The notes under the pieces are model-generated. The model saw only the letters and a program-made list of their open reading frames with translations. It was not told where the DNA came from and searched no databases. From CAYLXX01 sp964387955 (GTDB lineage: Bacteria > Patescibacteriota > Microgenomatia > UBA1406 > GWC2-37-13), in contig CAYLXX010000036.1 of the NCBI GenBank assembly GCA_964387955.1, positions 1 to 8,439 on the forward strand: a DNA stretch of 8,439 bases, read 5' to 3'. Shown here piece after piece: positions 1 through 7,528 of this stretch (positions are counted from its first letter, which is position 1; the number at the start of each line of letters is the position of its first letter). A program made the position numbers and the translations under genes.

Positions 1-2
1 TT

Positions 3-512
3 ATCGAAGGAGTTTTGAATGTTATTGATACAATCACAAGTAAGAATGTCATCATCGGTCAATGGGCTGACTTCATAGGTAAAGCTATATTCCGAAATGA
101 CGTCAGTTTCCAGGGTAGACCTGAATTTAACAACGATACAGCCGGATTCGCAGTTATTAAACACGGACAAGATACAGTTGATATAGTCTTTGACAAAGAG
201 TACACAAATACTCCTGTAGTAACATCTTCGATAAGTATCGATGATATTAGTGATCCAGTCCAAAGAGATGTCGTTGAACAAGCAATCTTAAATGGTGATA
301 TTAAGTACATTGTGACTCGTCGCACAACAACAGGATTCACAATCAAGATCAATCAGCCATTCACCAGAGATCTTAAATTCTCATGGGTGGCAGTGGCTGT
401 GAAAGATGCCAAAACAGCTGGAGTAAGCCCAACTCCGAGTCCTATACCTACGGTAAGTATTACGCCAACTCCTACGGACACATCTACGCCGACACCCACC
501 CCTACACCGTAA
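3..512 (+). CDS. Surface protein C-terminus with lectin-like beta domain and Pro/Thr-rich tail (5' partial)
   Basis: The frame is open to the left edge of the window (codons ATC GAA GGA GTT precede the TTG at 15), so this is the end of a longer gene, not a complete one. The visible part is a beta-rich module. It begins around GQWADFIGKAIF, passes through FNNDTAGFAVI, then a strand-rich stretch around TPVVTSSISI, and closes with TTGFTIKI and FSWVAVAV. The PVV / tGFtI / fsWvA pattern resembles H-type-lectin or phage-tail-like beta sandwiches, and very similar modules occur at the C-termini of Microgenomates surface proteins (recalled, not searched). The last 25 or so residues are low-complexity Pro/Thr/Ser, ending PTPTPTP before the TAA stop. 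Such tails usually act as extended spacers in exported proteins. An extracellular, possibly carbohydrate-binding role is inferred. No export signal or catalytic residues can be judged, because the N-terminus is missing. Confidence 0.8.
   Translation: MEGVLNVIDTITSKNVIIGQWADFIGKAIFRNDVSFQGRPEFNNDTAGFAVIKHGQDTVDIVFDKEYTNTPVVTSSISIDDISDPVQRDVVEQAILNGDIKYIVTRRTTTGFTIKINQPFTRDLKFSWVAVAVKDAKTAGVSPTPSPIPTVSITPTPTDTSTPTPTPTP
446..509 (+). repeat. Low-complexity Pro/Thr codon tract
   Basis: An imperfect run of CCN and ACN codons (repeated cctac, ccgac and cacccc units) encodes the Pro/Thr/Ser-rich end of the surface protein. Codons vary from unit to unit, so the amino-acid composition is conserved rather than an exact DNA repeat. 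It reaches to within about 10 nt of the TATAAT box of the next gene. Confidence 0.7.
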
Positions 513-519
513 AACGCGC

Positions 520-525
520 TATAAT
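520..525 (+). promoter_or_regulatory. -10 box (TATAAT), leaderless promoter of the 533 gene
   Basis: A perfect TATAAT hexamer lies 7 nt before the ATG at 533. Transcription would start at or within a few bases of the start codon, giving an essentially leaderless mRNA. I see no good -35 hexamer at 16-18 bp spacing, because that region is the C-rich Pro/Thr codon tract of the preceding gene, and there is no TGn extension. No Shine-Dalgarno sequence fits between the box and the ATG. Confidence 0.6.
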
Positions 526-532
526 AATCTGA

Positions 533-2581
533 ATGAATCGTTACATTCTGCCTATTTTCCTCACGTTTATTTTTATTTTTACCCAGGTGCTAACTCTCCA
601 AGACTATGGTATTAACTGGGATGCGCCATATCGCATGTTGCGGGGCAGTCTTTATAGTCAGTTTTATACTCATGATTGGAACCAAAAAGTCACAACGGCT
701 TCTCCCATACTGATCAATCCTGGAGAATACGCATCAAGATATGATTTTTTAGATGGAGAAGAAGGTGAGCTAGTTAAGAAGCCGCAACAGCTTCAAATCT
801 CGCCTACAAATAAAGAGGCGTATATAAAATTTTTAAATCAAGGTCATCCACCGCTAGTCGATGTATTAGCTGGATTTTCTAACATATTTTTTCATCACTT
901 ATTAGGAGAGATAGCTAGTTACCAGATAGTTTACATATTGTTATCTGCAGTCGGGGTGTTTATTGTGGCGATATTTACCTATGAAATTACTGGATCGTAT
1001 ACAGCTCTGTTTGTTTCTGCTTGTGCTATGGCGATGTACCCGCTTTTTTTCTCAGAATCACACTTTAACATGAAAGATCCGCTTCAGGCAAGCATGTTTG
1101 CCGGTGCTATCTGGTCACTTTGGCACTGGTTAAAAGATTCTAAAAAAATTTGGGCCGCCTTACTGGGATTATTTATCGTTTTAGCCCTTAATATCAAATG
1201 GAACATAGTATTTTTACCTCTCATAATTGTGCCGTGGTTATTGACGATAAGAAAAACAGATGCATTTAAGAACTGGTTCAACTACAAAACTTTAATTATA
1301 TTCACGTTCGCTACATTTTTAGCATTCATAGTAGTTTTGACAATTTTTTCTCCTGCAAATTGGACCAACCCAGTAGGCTATTTTAATCAGTTAATTACGT
1401 ATTATTGGTCTGCTGGTACACAGGCTAAACCAATCCAACCTCCAGGTTTCATTCTCCCTTTTGGTTTTAATGTTTATCCGATATTGCTTCTCATTTTTCA
1501 GACTCCTGAGGTGTTATTGTTTCTCGTTTTGATGGCTATGGTAAGTTTCTTTAAAAAAAAGAAGCTTTTTAAACTGCAGGAGGGAGTTCTGCTTAGTTTA
1601 TGGCTCATCGTACCTTTGATAAGGATAAGTTTGCCTCATGTATGGTTTTATAACGGACTACGACAAATTATGGAGGTGATTCCGGCAATAGCTATTTTAA
1701 GCGGTATTGGGGCACATTTTTTAATGAAAAGAAAAAATCTGGCGTATTTTATAGTTCTTCTTATATTTCTCTTGCTTTTACAACCTCTGTGGTCATTTCA
1801 TCCTAACGAAAATATGTATTTCAATCATCTTATTGGTGGATTAAAAGGTGCGGTAAACAAGAATTTGGTTGATAAAAAAATATCGTATGGCAATATATAT
1901 AAGCAAGCGGCTAATTGGCTAAACGTTCATACTGAGCAAAACGCAAAAATAGCCTTCTTAGACGGACCGATGTATGCTTTAGCGCACGATTTTTTAAGAG
2001 ACGATATTGCTGTATCACCTTTTTATTTCAGCGATTTCGATCAAAAAGGGGAATATATAGTCGCGTTGTACGATCCCGAAAATCCGGCTATTTTTGCTCA
2101 GAGATATCCCAAAAATTTTCTCAAACCTGCTTATCAGATCATTGTTGATAAAGTTCCAATGGCAACTATCTATAAAAATAGTTTACAATCTCTTGTTTCT
2201 GATATGAAAAATCAAGTCCAGACAACCTCTTTTAAAACCAAGACTTTTTTTAGTCGGGGCACTCCGGCTTTGGAAATAGATTTAGGCGGTGAAGTTAGGG
2301 TTACGAGAATTTCACTTGAGCATGTATCTTCACAGTGTCAACCTTACTATGGTCAGTACATTGATGAATTTGTTGATTTTTCATCAGATAACAATAGGGG
2401 AGAGCAACCACAATTTGATAAGATGTACGGTTTGCAAGAAAGAAAAAAATCTAGTAACGGTACAATAAGTATTCTTTATCCTGGTGAAAGAGGAAGATAT
2501 ATTAGAGTCTATCCACAATCCAATACGTCGTGTTTTTTTGGTGGCAGAATTAGTAGTATCAGCTATATCAGTGACAAGTAA
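533..2581 (+). CDS. GT-C / PMT-ArnT-like membrane glycosyltransferase with C-terminal beta-rich domain
   Basis: This 682-residue polytopic protein is predicted to transfer a sugar from a polyprenyl-phosphate donor at the outer face of the membrane. An N-terminal membrane segment (about 5-22) leads into an acidic loop, DYGINWDAP (24-32). This loop is where GT-C enzymes such as PMT and ArnT carry catalytic Asp/Glu residues. HPPL (105-108) and ESHFNMKDP (175-183) are further loop motifs typical of this group. Roughly ten membrane segments follow, up to about 418. Residues from about 420 on are soluble. From about 570 to the end they look beta-rich, with EIDLGGEVRVTRISLEH and RYIRVYP recalling a discoidin (F5/8C)-like sandwich, which might bind the acceptor; this is inference. 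The ATG at 533 is supported by the TATAAT box and by the hydrophobic N-terminus. The gene starts 20 nt after the surface protein and overlaps the methyltransferase downstream. Donor and acceptor cannot be read from the sequence. Confidence 0.85.
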   Translation: MNRYILPIFLTFIFIFTQVLTLQDYGINWDAPYRMLRGSLYSQFYTHDWNQKVTTASPILINPGEYASRYDFLDGEEGELVKKPQQLQISPTNKEAYIKFLNQGHPPLVDVLAGFSNIFFHHLLGEIASYQIVYILLSAVGVFIVAIFTYEITGSYTALFVSACAMAMYPLFFSESHFNMKDPLQASMFAGAIWSLWHWLKDSKKIWAALLGLFIVLALNIKWNIVFLPLIIVPWLLTIRKTDAFKNWFNYKTLIIFTFATFLAFIVVLTIFSPANWTNPVGYFNQLITYYWSAGTQAKPIQPPGFILPFGFNVYPILLLIFQTPEVLLFLVLMAMVSFFKKKKLFKLQEGVLLSLWLIVPLIRISLPHVWFYNGLRQIMEVIPAIAILSGIGAHFLMKRKNLAYFIVLLIFLLLLQPLWSFHPNENMYFNHLIGGLKGAVNKNLVDKKISYGNIYKQAANWLNVHTEQNAKIAFLDGPMYALAHDFLRDDIAVSPFYFSDFDQKGEYIVALYDPENPAIFAQRYPKNFLKPAYQIIVDKVPMATIYKNSLQSLVSDMKNQVQTTSFKTKTFFSRGTPALEIDLGGEVRVTRISLEHVSSQCQPYYGQYIDEFVDFSSDNNRGEQPQFDKMYGLQERKKSSNGTISILYPGERGRYIRVYPQSNTSCFFGGRISSISYISDK

Positions 2582-3242
2582 AAATTATTACTCTCAAAAT
2601 AACCTAGAAGTTTTAAATCCAGTCAGTCGCAATCAGAAAGCATTCCAGATATGGTCAATTTTGAAGACGTGCCTTGAAAATAAACCTGGAAAAAAGCTAC
2701 GATTGCTAGATATTGGATGTTCAGGAGGAATAATTACAGTTTATCTTGCTCGCCACATTGGCGAAGTAGTCGGAATAGACACTGATCGGTATGCTATTGG
2801 ATTAGCTCAGAAGAATTTTAAGAGACGCAATCTTACATTTAAGCCAATGGATGCCGAAAAGCTCAATTTTTCTCCTGAAAACTTTGATGTTGTCGTCTGC
2901 AATCAAGTATATGAATGTGTCAAAGATCAGTCAAAAATGGCCGATGAAATGTATCGGGTACTAAAAAAAGGTGGCGTTTGTTTTTTTGGAGGAGTAAATA
3001 AATATTCATTAGGAAAGAATCAGGTATCTATTACTTCATACTTGAATTACTGGGAACTGAGAGATTTATTTCGTAAATTTATTATTCATAGTTACACTGC
3101 TGAGATTATTAAAAACCCAGCGAGGTATAATTTCGCAGGTTTAAACAAATCGCGACTTCTTTGGAGTTGGTTGCCAGATAAAATTCTCAAAAAAATAGAG
3201 CCATTATCGCCTAATTTCATCTGGATTCTAGAAAAACCTTAA
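2571..3242 (+). CDS. Class I SAM-dependent methyltransferase (Methyltransf_11-like)
   Basis: Predicted cytoplasmic methyltransferase, 223 residues from a GTG start at 2571. The Rossmann signatures are in order: motif I LLDIGCSGG (about 45-53, SAM binding), VVGIDTD (about 66-72, acidic residue at the end of strand 2), MDAEKLNF (about 93), FDVVVCNQV (strand 4) and RVLKKGG (about 129-135, post-motif III). The substrate is unknown; the setting suggests a sugar, lipid carrier or glycan. The frame is open further upstream to a GTG at 2484 (252 residues). The extra residues would lie wholly over the C-terminus of the preceding gene and look like an out-of-frame translation of it, whereas TSKNYYSQNN is a typical methyltransferase beginning. 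With GTG 2571 the overlap with the upstream gene is 11 nt, consistent with translational coupling. No Shine-Dalgarno sequence is visible at either GTG. The 3' end runs 26 nt into the convergent glycosyltransferase gene. Confidence 0.8.
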   Translation: MTSKNYYSQNNLEVLNPVSRNQKAFQIWSILKTCLENKPGKKLRLLDIGCSGGIITVYLARHIGEVVGIDTDRYAIGLAQKNFKRRNLTFKPMDAEKLNFSPENFDVVVCNQVYECVKDQSKMADEMYRVLKKGGVCFFGGVNKYSLGKNQVSITSYLNYWELRDLFRKFIIHSYTAEIIKNPARYNFAGLNKSRLLWSWLPDKILKKIEPLSPNFIWILEKP

Positions 3243-4419
3243 TTGAAGTCCTAACGTTTTTTAGATTAAATTTTCTCTCAAATTGTTTTTTAGCTTGATT
3301 ACCGAGGTTTAACGCATATGTTTGTCGGGTAAGAAGTGTTTCCATGGCGTCGGCAATTGCTTGCGGATTGCCAGGTTTTACCAATAGGGCCGATTTTTTA
3401 TCTTCCAAGTCTTCTGGAATACCATCGACATCAGTTGATACAATCGGTAGTCCATACCGCATAGCCTCAAGAAGCGAAATTGCCGAACTCCCTTCTTCAA
3501 AAGTAGGAAAAACGTATACATCGGCTTGGTTGAGTTGGTTCTGAATGTTGGGAAGAAAGCCGGCAAATGCAACATTGGTAAGATGTAGTTTATTGGCAAG
3601 CTGTTGATGCTTATGGAGCAGTTTCCCCGTACCTACAAGAAGTGCTTTGTAGGGGAGACTCTTTTTGTTAAGAGCCGCAAATGCATGTAGGAGATAGTTT
3701 ATGCCCTTTCTGGGGTCATGTCGGCAAATGAGAAGAACGTGTGGCTGCCTTCGGTGTAATTTTCTCTTTTGTGAGTGATTTTGAGAAAAAATATAATAGG
3801 GGAGACGCGTAAATTTTTTATCTGGTAGGTTAAATTCTTTTTTAAGAATCAACTGAGTCGAACTGTAATGACATACGATCTTATTGCTTAAAGATAAAAG
3901 CAGTTTTTCAAGCAGAGAATATAGTTGAATAAGAGTAACATAGCCAATCATCAGATTTATTTTCCAAATGATTCCGTAGTCTGCAATATTCACTCCTTGT
4001 AGAGCGCCTTTGTACTCGTGTTTTATACTGGTGAAATAATCGGCTATGAGCTCAATTTTTTTCCCGGGAGAAATTATTTTTAAAAGTGTTCCAGCTAGGG
4101 TCCACGGTCCAATACCCCAGTACAACTGAGAGGCGTCATGAAGATCCTTTTTAAGAGCCAAAGTCAGTTGCGGAGCCATAAAAAATAGTCCCAGCATCTC
4201 GTTATTTCTGAGCAAAGGAAGTGAAATCAATCTGGATCTTACGATGTGGATTACTCCAATATCTGATTGAATCAAGTCATTTTTTCTCCCTAAACAATAG
4301 ATATTAACTTTATATCCAAGAGAAGTCAGAATTTTACTTAAGCTGTAGGAGTACTGTGCGTAGCCTCCAGATTTATGGAGAGGGTTTTTACCACTTATAA
4401 TTACTACGTGACGCTTCAT
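3217..4419 (-). CDS. GT4-family (GT-B fold) glycosyltransferase
   Basis: A 400-residue retaining glycosyltransferase of the Glycos_transf_1 type, about the usual length for the family. It is cytoplasmic or peripheral at the membrane and would use a nucleotide sugar. N-terminal acceptor domain: strand MKRHVVIISG, then the glycine-rich SGGYAQYSYSLSKIL (17-31). C-terminal donor domain: ICRHDPRKG (231-239; R233 and K238 are the expected phosphate-binding pair), LVGTG (261-265), VAFAGFLPN (283-291), DVYVFPTFEEG (300-310) and LLEAMRYGLPIVSTDVDGIPE (317-336). One oddity is that the conserved E-x7-E is E309-x8-E318, one residue longer than usual. This is the last gene of the minus-strand operon. Its ATG overlaps the stop of the aminotransferase as ATGA, so translation is probably coupled. 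It stops at TGA inside the end of the convergent methyltransferase gene. The sugar transferred is not known; the amino sugar made by the upstream aminotransferase is a reasonable guess. Confidence 0.9.
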   Translation of the reverse strand: MKRHVVIISGKNPLHKSGGYAQYSYSLSKILTSLGYKVNIYCLGRKNDLIQSDIGVIHIVRSRLISLPLLRNNEMLGLFFMAPQLTLALKKDLHDASQLYWGIGPWTLAGTLLKIISPGKKIELIADYFTSIKHEYKGALQGVNIADYGIIWKINLMIGYVTLIQLYSLLEKLLLSLSNKIVCHYSSTQLILKKEFNLPDKKFTRLPYYIFSQNHSQKRKLHRRQPHVLLICRHDPRKGINYLLHAFAALNKKSLPYKALLVGTGKLLHKHQQLANKLHLTNVAFAGFLPNIQNQLNQADVYVFPTFEEGSSAISLLEAMRYGLPIVSTDVDGIPEDLEDKKSALLVKPGNPQAIADAMETLLTRQTYALNLGNQAKKQFERKFNLKNVRTSIKVFLESR

Positions 4420-5564
4420 TGGAAAGCGCGGTGAATAACTTGGTTTACATACTTGATATCCTCATCTGATATAGCCACGCCCGAGGGTATACACAGACCT
4501 CGATTACTGAGATCTTCGGCAACAGGGTACGTTTCGCCTTTAAAAAAACCTCGTTTTTGAAGCGGAGGTTGCATATGCACAGGAACAAAAAAATCTCTCG
4601 TTTCGATGCCATGTCGCTCAAGAAATGATTTAAGATCTTGTTTGGTTGTTGGTGAGCCTGGTTTAACTAGAAGGTAATATTGCCAGTAGACACTGCGGGC
4701 ATAAGGAGCTTGACCACAAAGCGTTAGATAGGGAATATCTGATAGTAATTTCTTGTATAAGGAGGCAATTTGAATCTTTCTTCGAATAAACTGCCTGATA
4801 TGCTTGAGTTGGCTTATTCCAACTGCCGCTTCCAGACTGCTCATCCTGTAGGCAAAGCCGATCTCTTCATGGAGAAAATACTGACCTGGGAAACGAGCAA
4901 GATTACGTAAATTTTTTATTTTTTCTGCTACTTGTTTATTATTTGTGACCGCCATACCGCCTTCGCCTGTTGTGATGATTTTATTGCCATAGAATGAAAA
5001 ACAACCAATAGTTCCGAGTCCACCAACCATCTTCCAGGTATTTTTTAATTTATATTGAGCTCCGTGAGCTTCTGCTGCATCTTCGATTATGGCTAGTGAA
5101 TGTGTATGGGCCAGGTCAATAAGCGGCTCCATATCGACAGGATGGCCATAAATATGAACAGGAATAATTGCTTTAGTCCTATTTGTTATTTTCTTTTTCA
5201 CTTGAGAGACATTCATATTGCCTGTCTGAGGCTCGGCGTCAACCAAGACAGGTGTCGCTCCTGTGTACAATATTGGTAGAACAGTGGCAATCATGGTAAA
5301 AGCAGGAATAATCACCTCATCGCCTTTTTTGATTCCCAGAGAGGATAAGGCTAGGTGAATGGCACTTGTACCGCTATTGGTTGCGACTGCATACTTTGAT
5401 CCTATAAATTTGGCAAAATTTTCCTCGAATTTATGTATAAAAGGCCCGCTTGAAGAAAGCCAGCCAGCATCGATGCTTTTTTTAACATATTCTAATGTGT
5501 CGTCCGGTATAGAAGGTTGGGAGATAGGTATGAATTTCTTCTTTTTAGGAGTCATAATGGACAT
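4416..5564 (-). CDS. DegT/DnrJ/EryC1/StrS sugar aminotransferase, GDP-perosamine-synthase-like
   Basis: PLP-dependent aminotransferase of 382 residues. The family aminates 4-keto (or 3-keto) nucleotide sugars using glutamate. Visible marks include GWLSSSGPFIHKFEENFA (34-51), NSGTSAIHLAL (63-73, phosphate-binding GTSA), IIEDAAEAHGA (159-169, with D162 placed to contact the pyridine nitrogen), and SFYGNKIITTGEGGM (190-204) with the Schiff-base lysine K195. Near the C-terminus, FFVPVHMQPP and LCIPSGV match the perosamine-synthase branch. SFYGNK-ITTGEGGM is characteristic of the GDP-4-keto-6-deoxymannose 4-aminotransferase (Per/RfbE) subgroup, but other 4-aminotransferases share it, so no gene symbol is given. 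The gene begins 2 nt after the stop of the TPR membrane protein and its stop overlaps the GT4 start by 4 nt, so it is the middle gene of an operon. A second in-frame ATG at 5555 (residue 4) is possible; neither start has a Shine-Dalgarno sequence. No GDP-mannose dehydratase lies in the window. Confidence 0.9.
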   Translation of the reverse strand: MSIMTPKKKKFIPISQPSIPDDTLEYVKKSIDAGWLSSSGPFIHKFEENFAKFIGSKYAVATNSGTSAIHLALSSLGIKKGDEVIIPAFTMIATVLPILYTGATPVLVDAEPQTGNMNVSQVKKKITNRTKAIIPVHIYGHPVDMEPLIDLAHTHSLAIIEDAAEAHGAQYKLKNTWKMVGGLGTIGCFSFYGNKIITTGEGGMAVTNNKQVAEKIKNLRNLARFPGQYFLHEEIGFAYRMSSLEAAVGISQLKHIRQFIRRKIQIASLYKKLLSDIPYLTLCGQAPYARSVYWQYYLLVKPGSPTTKQDLKSFLERHGIETRDFFVPVHMQPPLQKRGFFKGETYPVAEDLSNRGLCIPSGVAISDEDIKYVNQVIHRAFQ

Positions 5565-5566
5565 AC

Positions 5567-7522
5567 TTAATATTGGGATATCAGCTGTTCGAGTTGTTTT
5601 TTGGCATCGGTGTCAACGGTGTTTCGTAAACCCAGCTGCCAGACGTTTTTTGCACTCACTGGGTCTTGTTTACCTTTGAGATATATCTTACCGAGGTTGA
5701 TATAGATAAGGCCGCGATCAGGGGCAAGATTCATAGCCTTTTTATAGAGTTCAATCGCTGTATCGTCATCGCCGTCGCGTATGGCAAACCAAGCCAAATT
5801 CATGTACGGCGATTCAAAAGTGGGGTCAAGAGCAATGGCCTTTTTAAATTGATCCTGAGCCTCAGAGTATTTTTTTTGCTGAAGATAAATCGAGCCGATG
5901 ACATTGCGTGAGCGGGCGGAATCAACGGTTTGTATCATGTGTAGGTATTCGTTGAGCGCTTGAGTGGTTTGGTTATTTCTGTAGGGATCTTTGCTATAGG
6001 GAGTGGCGGCAGTTGTGCCAAACGTGCGCAGAATGTCGTCGTTTTTACCATCGTGACGGACAAAAATTTGCGACACATCATCCCAGAAGACAAGTGACCA
6101 ATTGGGATCATCGGTCAGGATACGAGTCATCTTCCTCAGGATGGTATTTTTCTCGGTTCGAGCGACGACGAAGGAAATATGATATTTATCCCAGAAGCGA
6201 TCGAGAAGTTTTTTATACTCTGCATCTGATAAATTTTTTTTCTTGGCCATTTCCATGGTGTCTGGAATTTCACAGCAGAGATAAATATCTGTTCGGCCAT
6301 CAAATAAGACTTTTTGCTCAGGATACAGTCGGTAGAGAAGGTAGCCTCCGTAACCGTATTCATTAAACATATTGCCCTTGAGGTGATCTTTAATAAATCC
6401 AGCCGCCTGAGTCGGGTAGTATAACTTTTGAGAAAGAATTATTGTATGTTTGTATCCGATAAGCCAGATGCTAAATAGCGAAAAGCCAATAATAAAAGTA
6501 AAAAATACCGCTTTCAGCAAGCCCGAAAGTTTATTGGGATGTATTTGAGACAAAGACCAGATTAAAAGTATCGACATGGTGATGTAACCCAGAACTACGT
6601 TACGTGTAGCAACATAGGCGATAAACGGAAATGGGAGCAAAGGAAGCAATAATAGAATTTCACGAAATTTTTTTGTACTCCAGATGGTTAGCAACCAGAT
6701 CCCAAAAACAATTACTGCCGTAATCGTATAGATCGTAAATCCAGTTTGATCAGCGCTCAGCGGCGTCCATTCACCGATGTATTGCGATATCAGTGTCCGA
6801 TGTTGGTAAAAAATCCAGAGCAATTTGTATTGTGTGAACCCAATAGGCGGTAAAATACTCACTATTGCCACGCCTACCATATAAAGCGCTAAAGTTTTGG
6901 ATTTTTTTAACCATGCTTTATCTTTATAAAGGTGAAAATATATCAGAGCAATAATTGCATACGCTCCAAAAAGAGCTATATCCAAAAATATAGAGCCGTG
7001 CATATTGGCCCAGGCCCAAGTAATCGGAATACTTATCCAGAGTAAATTCCGATTTTTAACAAGATATAGAAATATAAGATAGATGACTATTATGAGGAAC
7101 GTATAAGCTAAAATGTGCGGTCGAGCGGTGAAAAACTCGTAAATTGATGAAAAAAAGAAGAGGCAGACGCAGATTGCAGGAAGTACATCAGATTTAAAAA
7201 TATCTTTAAAAATTTTATAGAGAAAAAATATCATGAGAGTGACTAAGCCGGCATTGAAGTATTTGATTGCCTCGATGCCCAAAAATTGTTGAATGAAATA
7301 CACGATTACCTGATAGAGCCATTCATATGGGAACCATTCACGGCCCTGTGCAGAATGAGAAAAAACATCGTAATGGATAATCCCTTTCTGAAGAAATATT
7401 TCACCTGCTTTAAGATGAAACCAGATATCAAAATCTCTTAAAGGTAGGATGGAGGCTACATAAATTCCTATAAAAAAGATAATTAAGGTGATTAACCTCC
7501 AGTATTTTTTAAGGAAAATCAT
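5567..7522 (-). CDS. Polytopic GT-C-like membrane protein with C-terminal TPR repeats
   Basis: 651 residues and the first gene of the minus-strand operon. An N-terminal membrane segment (about 9-27) is followed by the loop LRDFDIWFHLKAGEIFLQKG (28-47) and then DVFSHSAQGREWFPYEWL (52-69). This D-x-D-x-W-x-H / D-x-F-S / G-x-x-W pattern is seen in a broad group of GT-C-like bacterial membrane proteins, where the acidic residues are presumed catalytic. About ten more membrane segments extend to about 355. A soluble region holds FNEYGYGGYLLYRL (386-399) and VLFDGRTDIY (405-414), also typical of that group. Three TPR units follow, at about 536-569, 570-603 and 604-637 (for example YSEAQDQFKKAIALDP). 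Transfer of a lipid-linked sugar with TPR-mediated protein docking is inferred; no member with this layout is known to me to be characterised. The ATG at 7522 fits the hydrophobic N-terminus and the promoter just upstream. It stops at TAA 2 nt before the aminotransferase. Confidence 0.85.
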   Translation of the reverse strand: MIFLKKYWRLITLIIFFIGIYVASILPLRDFDIWFHLKAGEIFLQKGIIHYDVFSHSAQGREWFPYEWLYQVIVYFIQQFLGIEAIKYFNAGLVTLMIFFLYKIFKDIFKSDVLPAICVCLFFFSSIYEFFTARPHILAYTFLIIVIYLIFLYLVKNRNLLWISIPITWAWANMHGSIFLDIALFGAYAIIALIYFHLYKDKAWLKKSKTLALYMVGVAIVSILPPIGFTQYKLLWIFYQHRTLISQYIGEWTPLSADQTGFTIYTITAVIVFGIWLLTIWSTKKFREILLLLPLLPFPFIAYVATRNVVLGYITMSILLIWSLSQIHPNKLSGLLKAVFFTFIIGFSLFSIWLIGYKHTIILSQKLYYPTQAAGFIKDHLKGNMFNEYGYGGYLLYRLYPEQKVLFDGRTDIYLCCEIPDTMEMAKKKNLSDAEYKKLLDRFWDKYHISFVVARTEKNTILRKMTRILTDDPNWSLVFWDDVSQIFVRHDGKNDDILRTFGTTAATPYSKDPYRNNQTTQALNEYLHMIQTVDSARSRNVIGSIYLQQKKYSEAQDQFKKAIALDPTFESPYMNLAWFAIRDGDDDTAIELYKKAMNLAPDRGLIYINLGKIYLKGKQDPVSAKNVWQLGLRNTVDTDAKKQLEQLISQY

Positions 7523-7528
7523 GCGAAC

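Noticed and set aside
19..78. AAGGAG at 7-12 followed by an ATG at 19, like a ribosome binding site and start codon.
   Set aside because: That frame ends at TAG after 19 codons and encodes nothing recognisable, while the frame with the conserved surface domain runs through it and is open to the window edge.
59..352. Minus-strand open frame of 97 codons opposite the surface protein.
   Set aside because: Lies wholly antisense to a well-supported coding region, with no promoter, family motif or neighbour context.
2554..2559. TAGTAT as a possible -10 box before the methyltransferase GTG.
   Set aside because: Only 4 of 6 matches, no -35, and it lies in coding sequence of the upstream gene; overlap-coupled translation is a simpler account.
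3228..3264. An A-run (3232-3236) and a T-run (3257-3262) that could pair as a bidirectional terminator at the convergent gene ends.
   Set aside because: The stem is almost all A-T with one G-T pair, has a loop of about 20 nt and lacks a GC-rich core, so it is too weak to call an intrinsic terminator.
6013..6366. Plus-strand open frame of 117 codons inside the TPR membrane protein gene.
   Set aside because: Antisense shadow; its translation is rich in Arg, Cys and Trp without family features, while the minus-strand frame has clear motifs.
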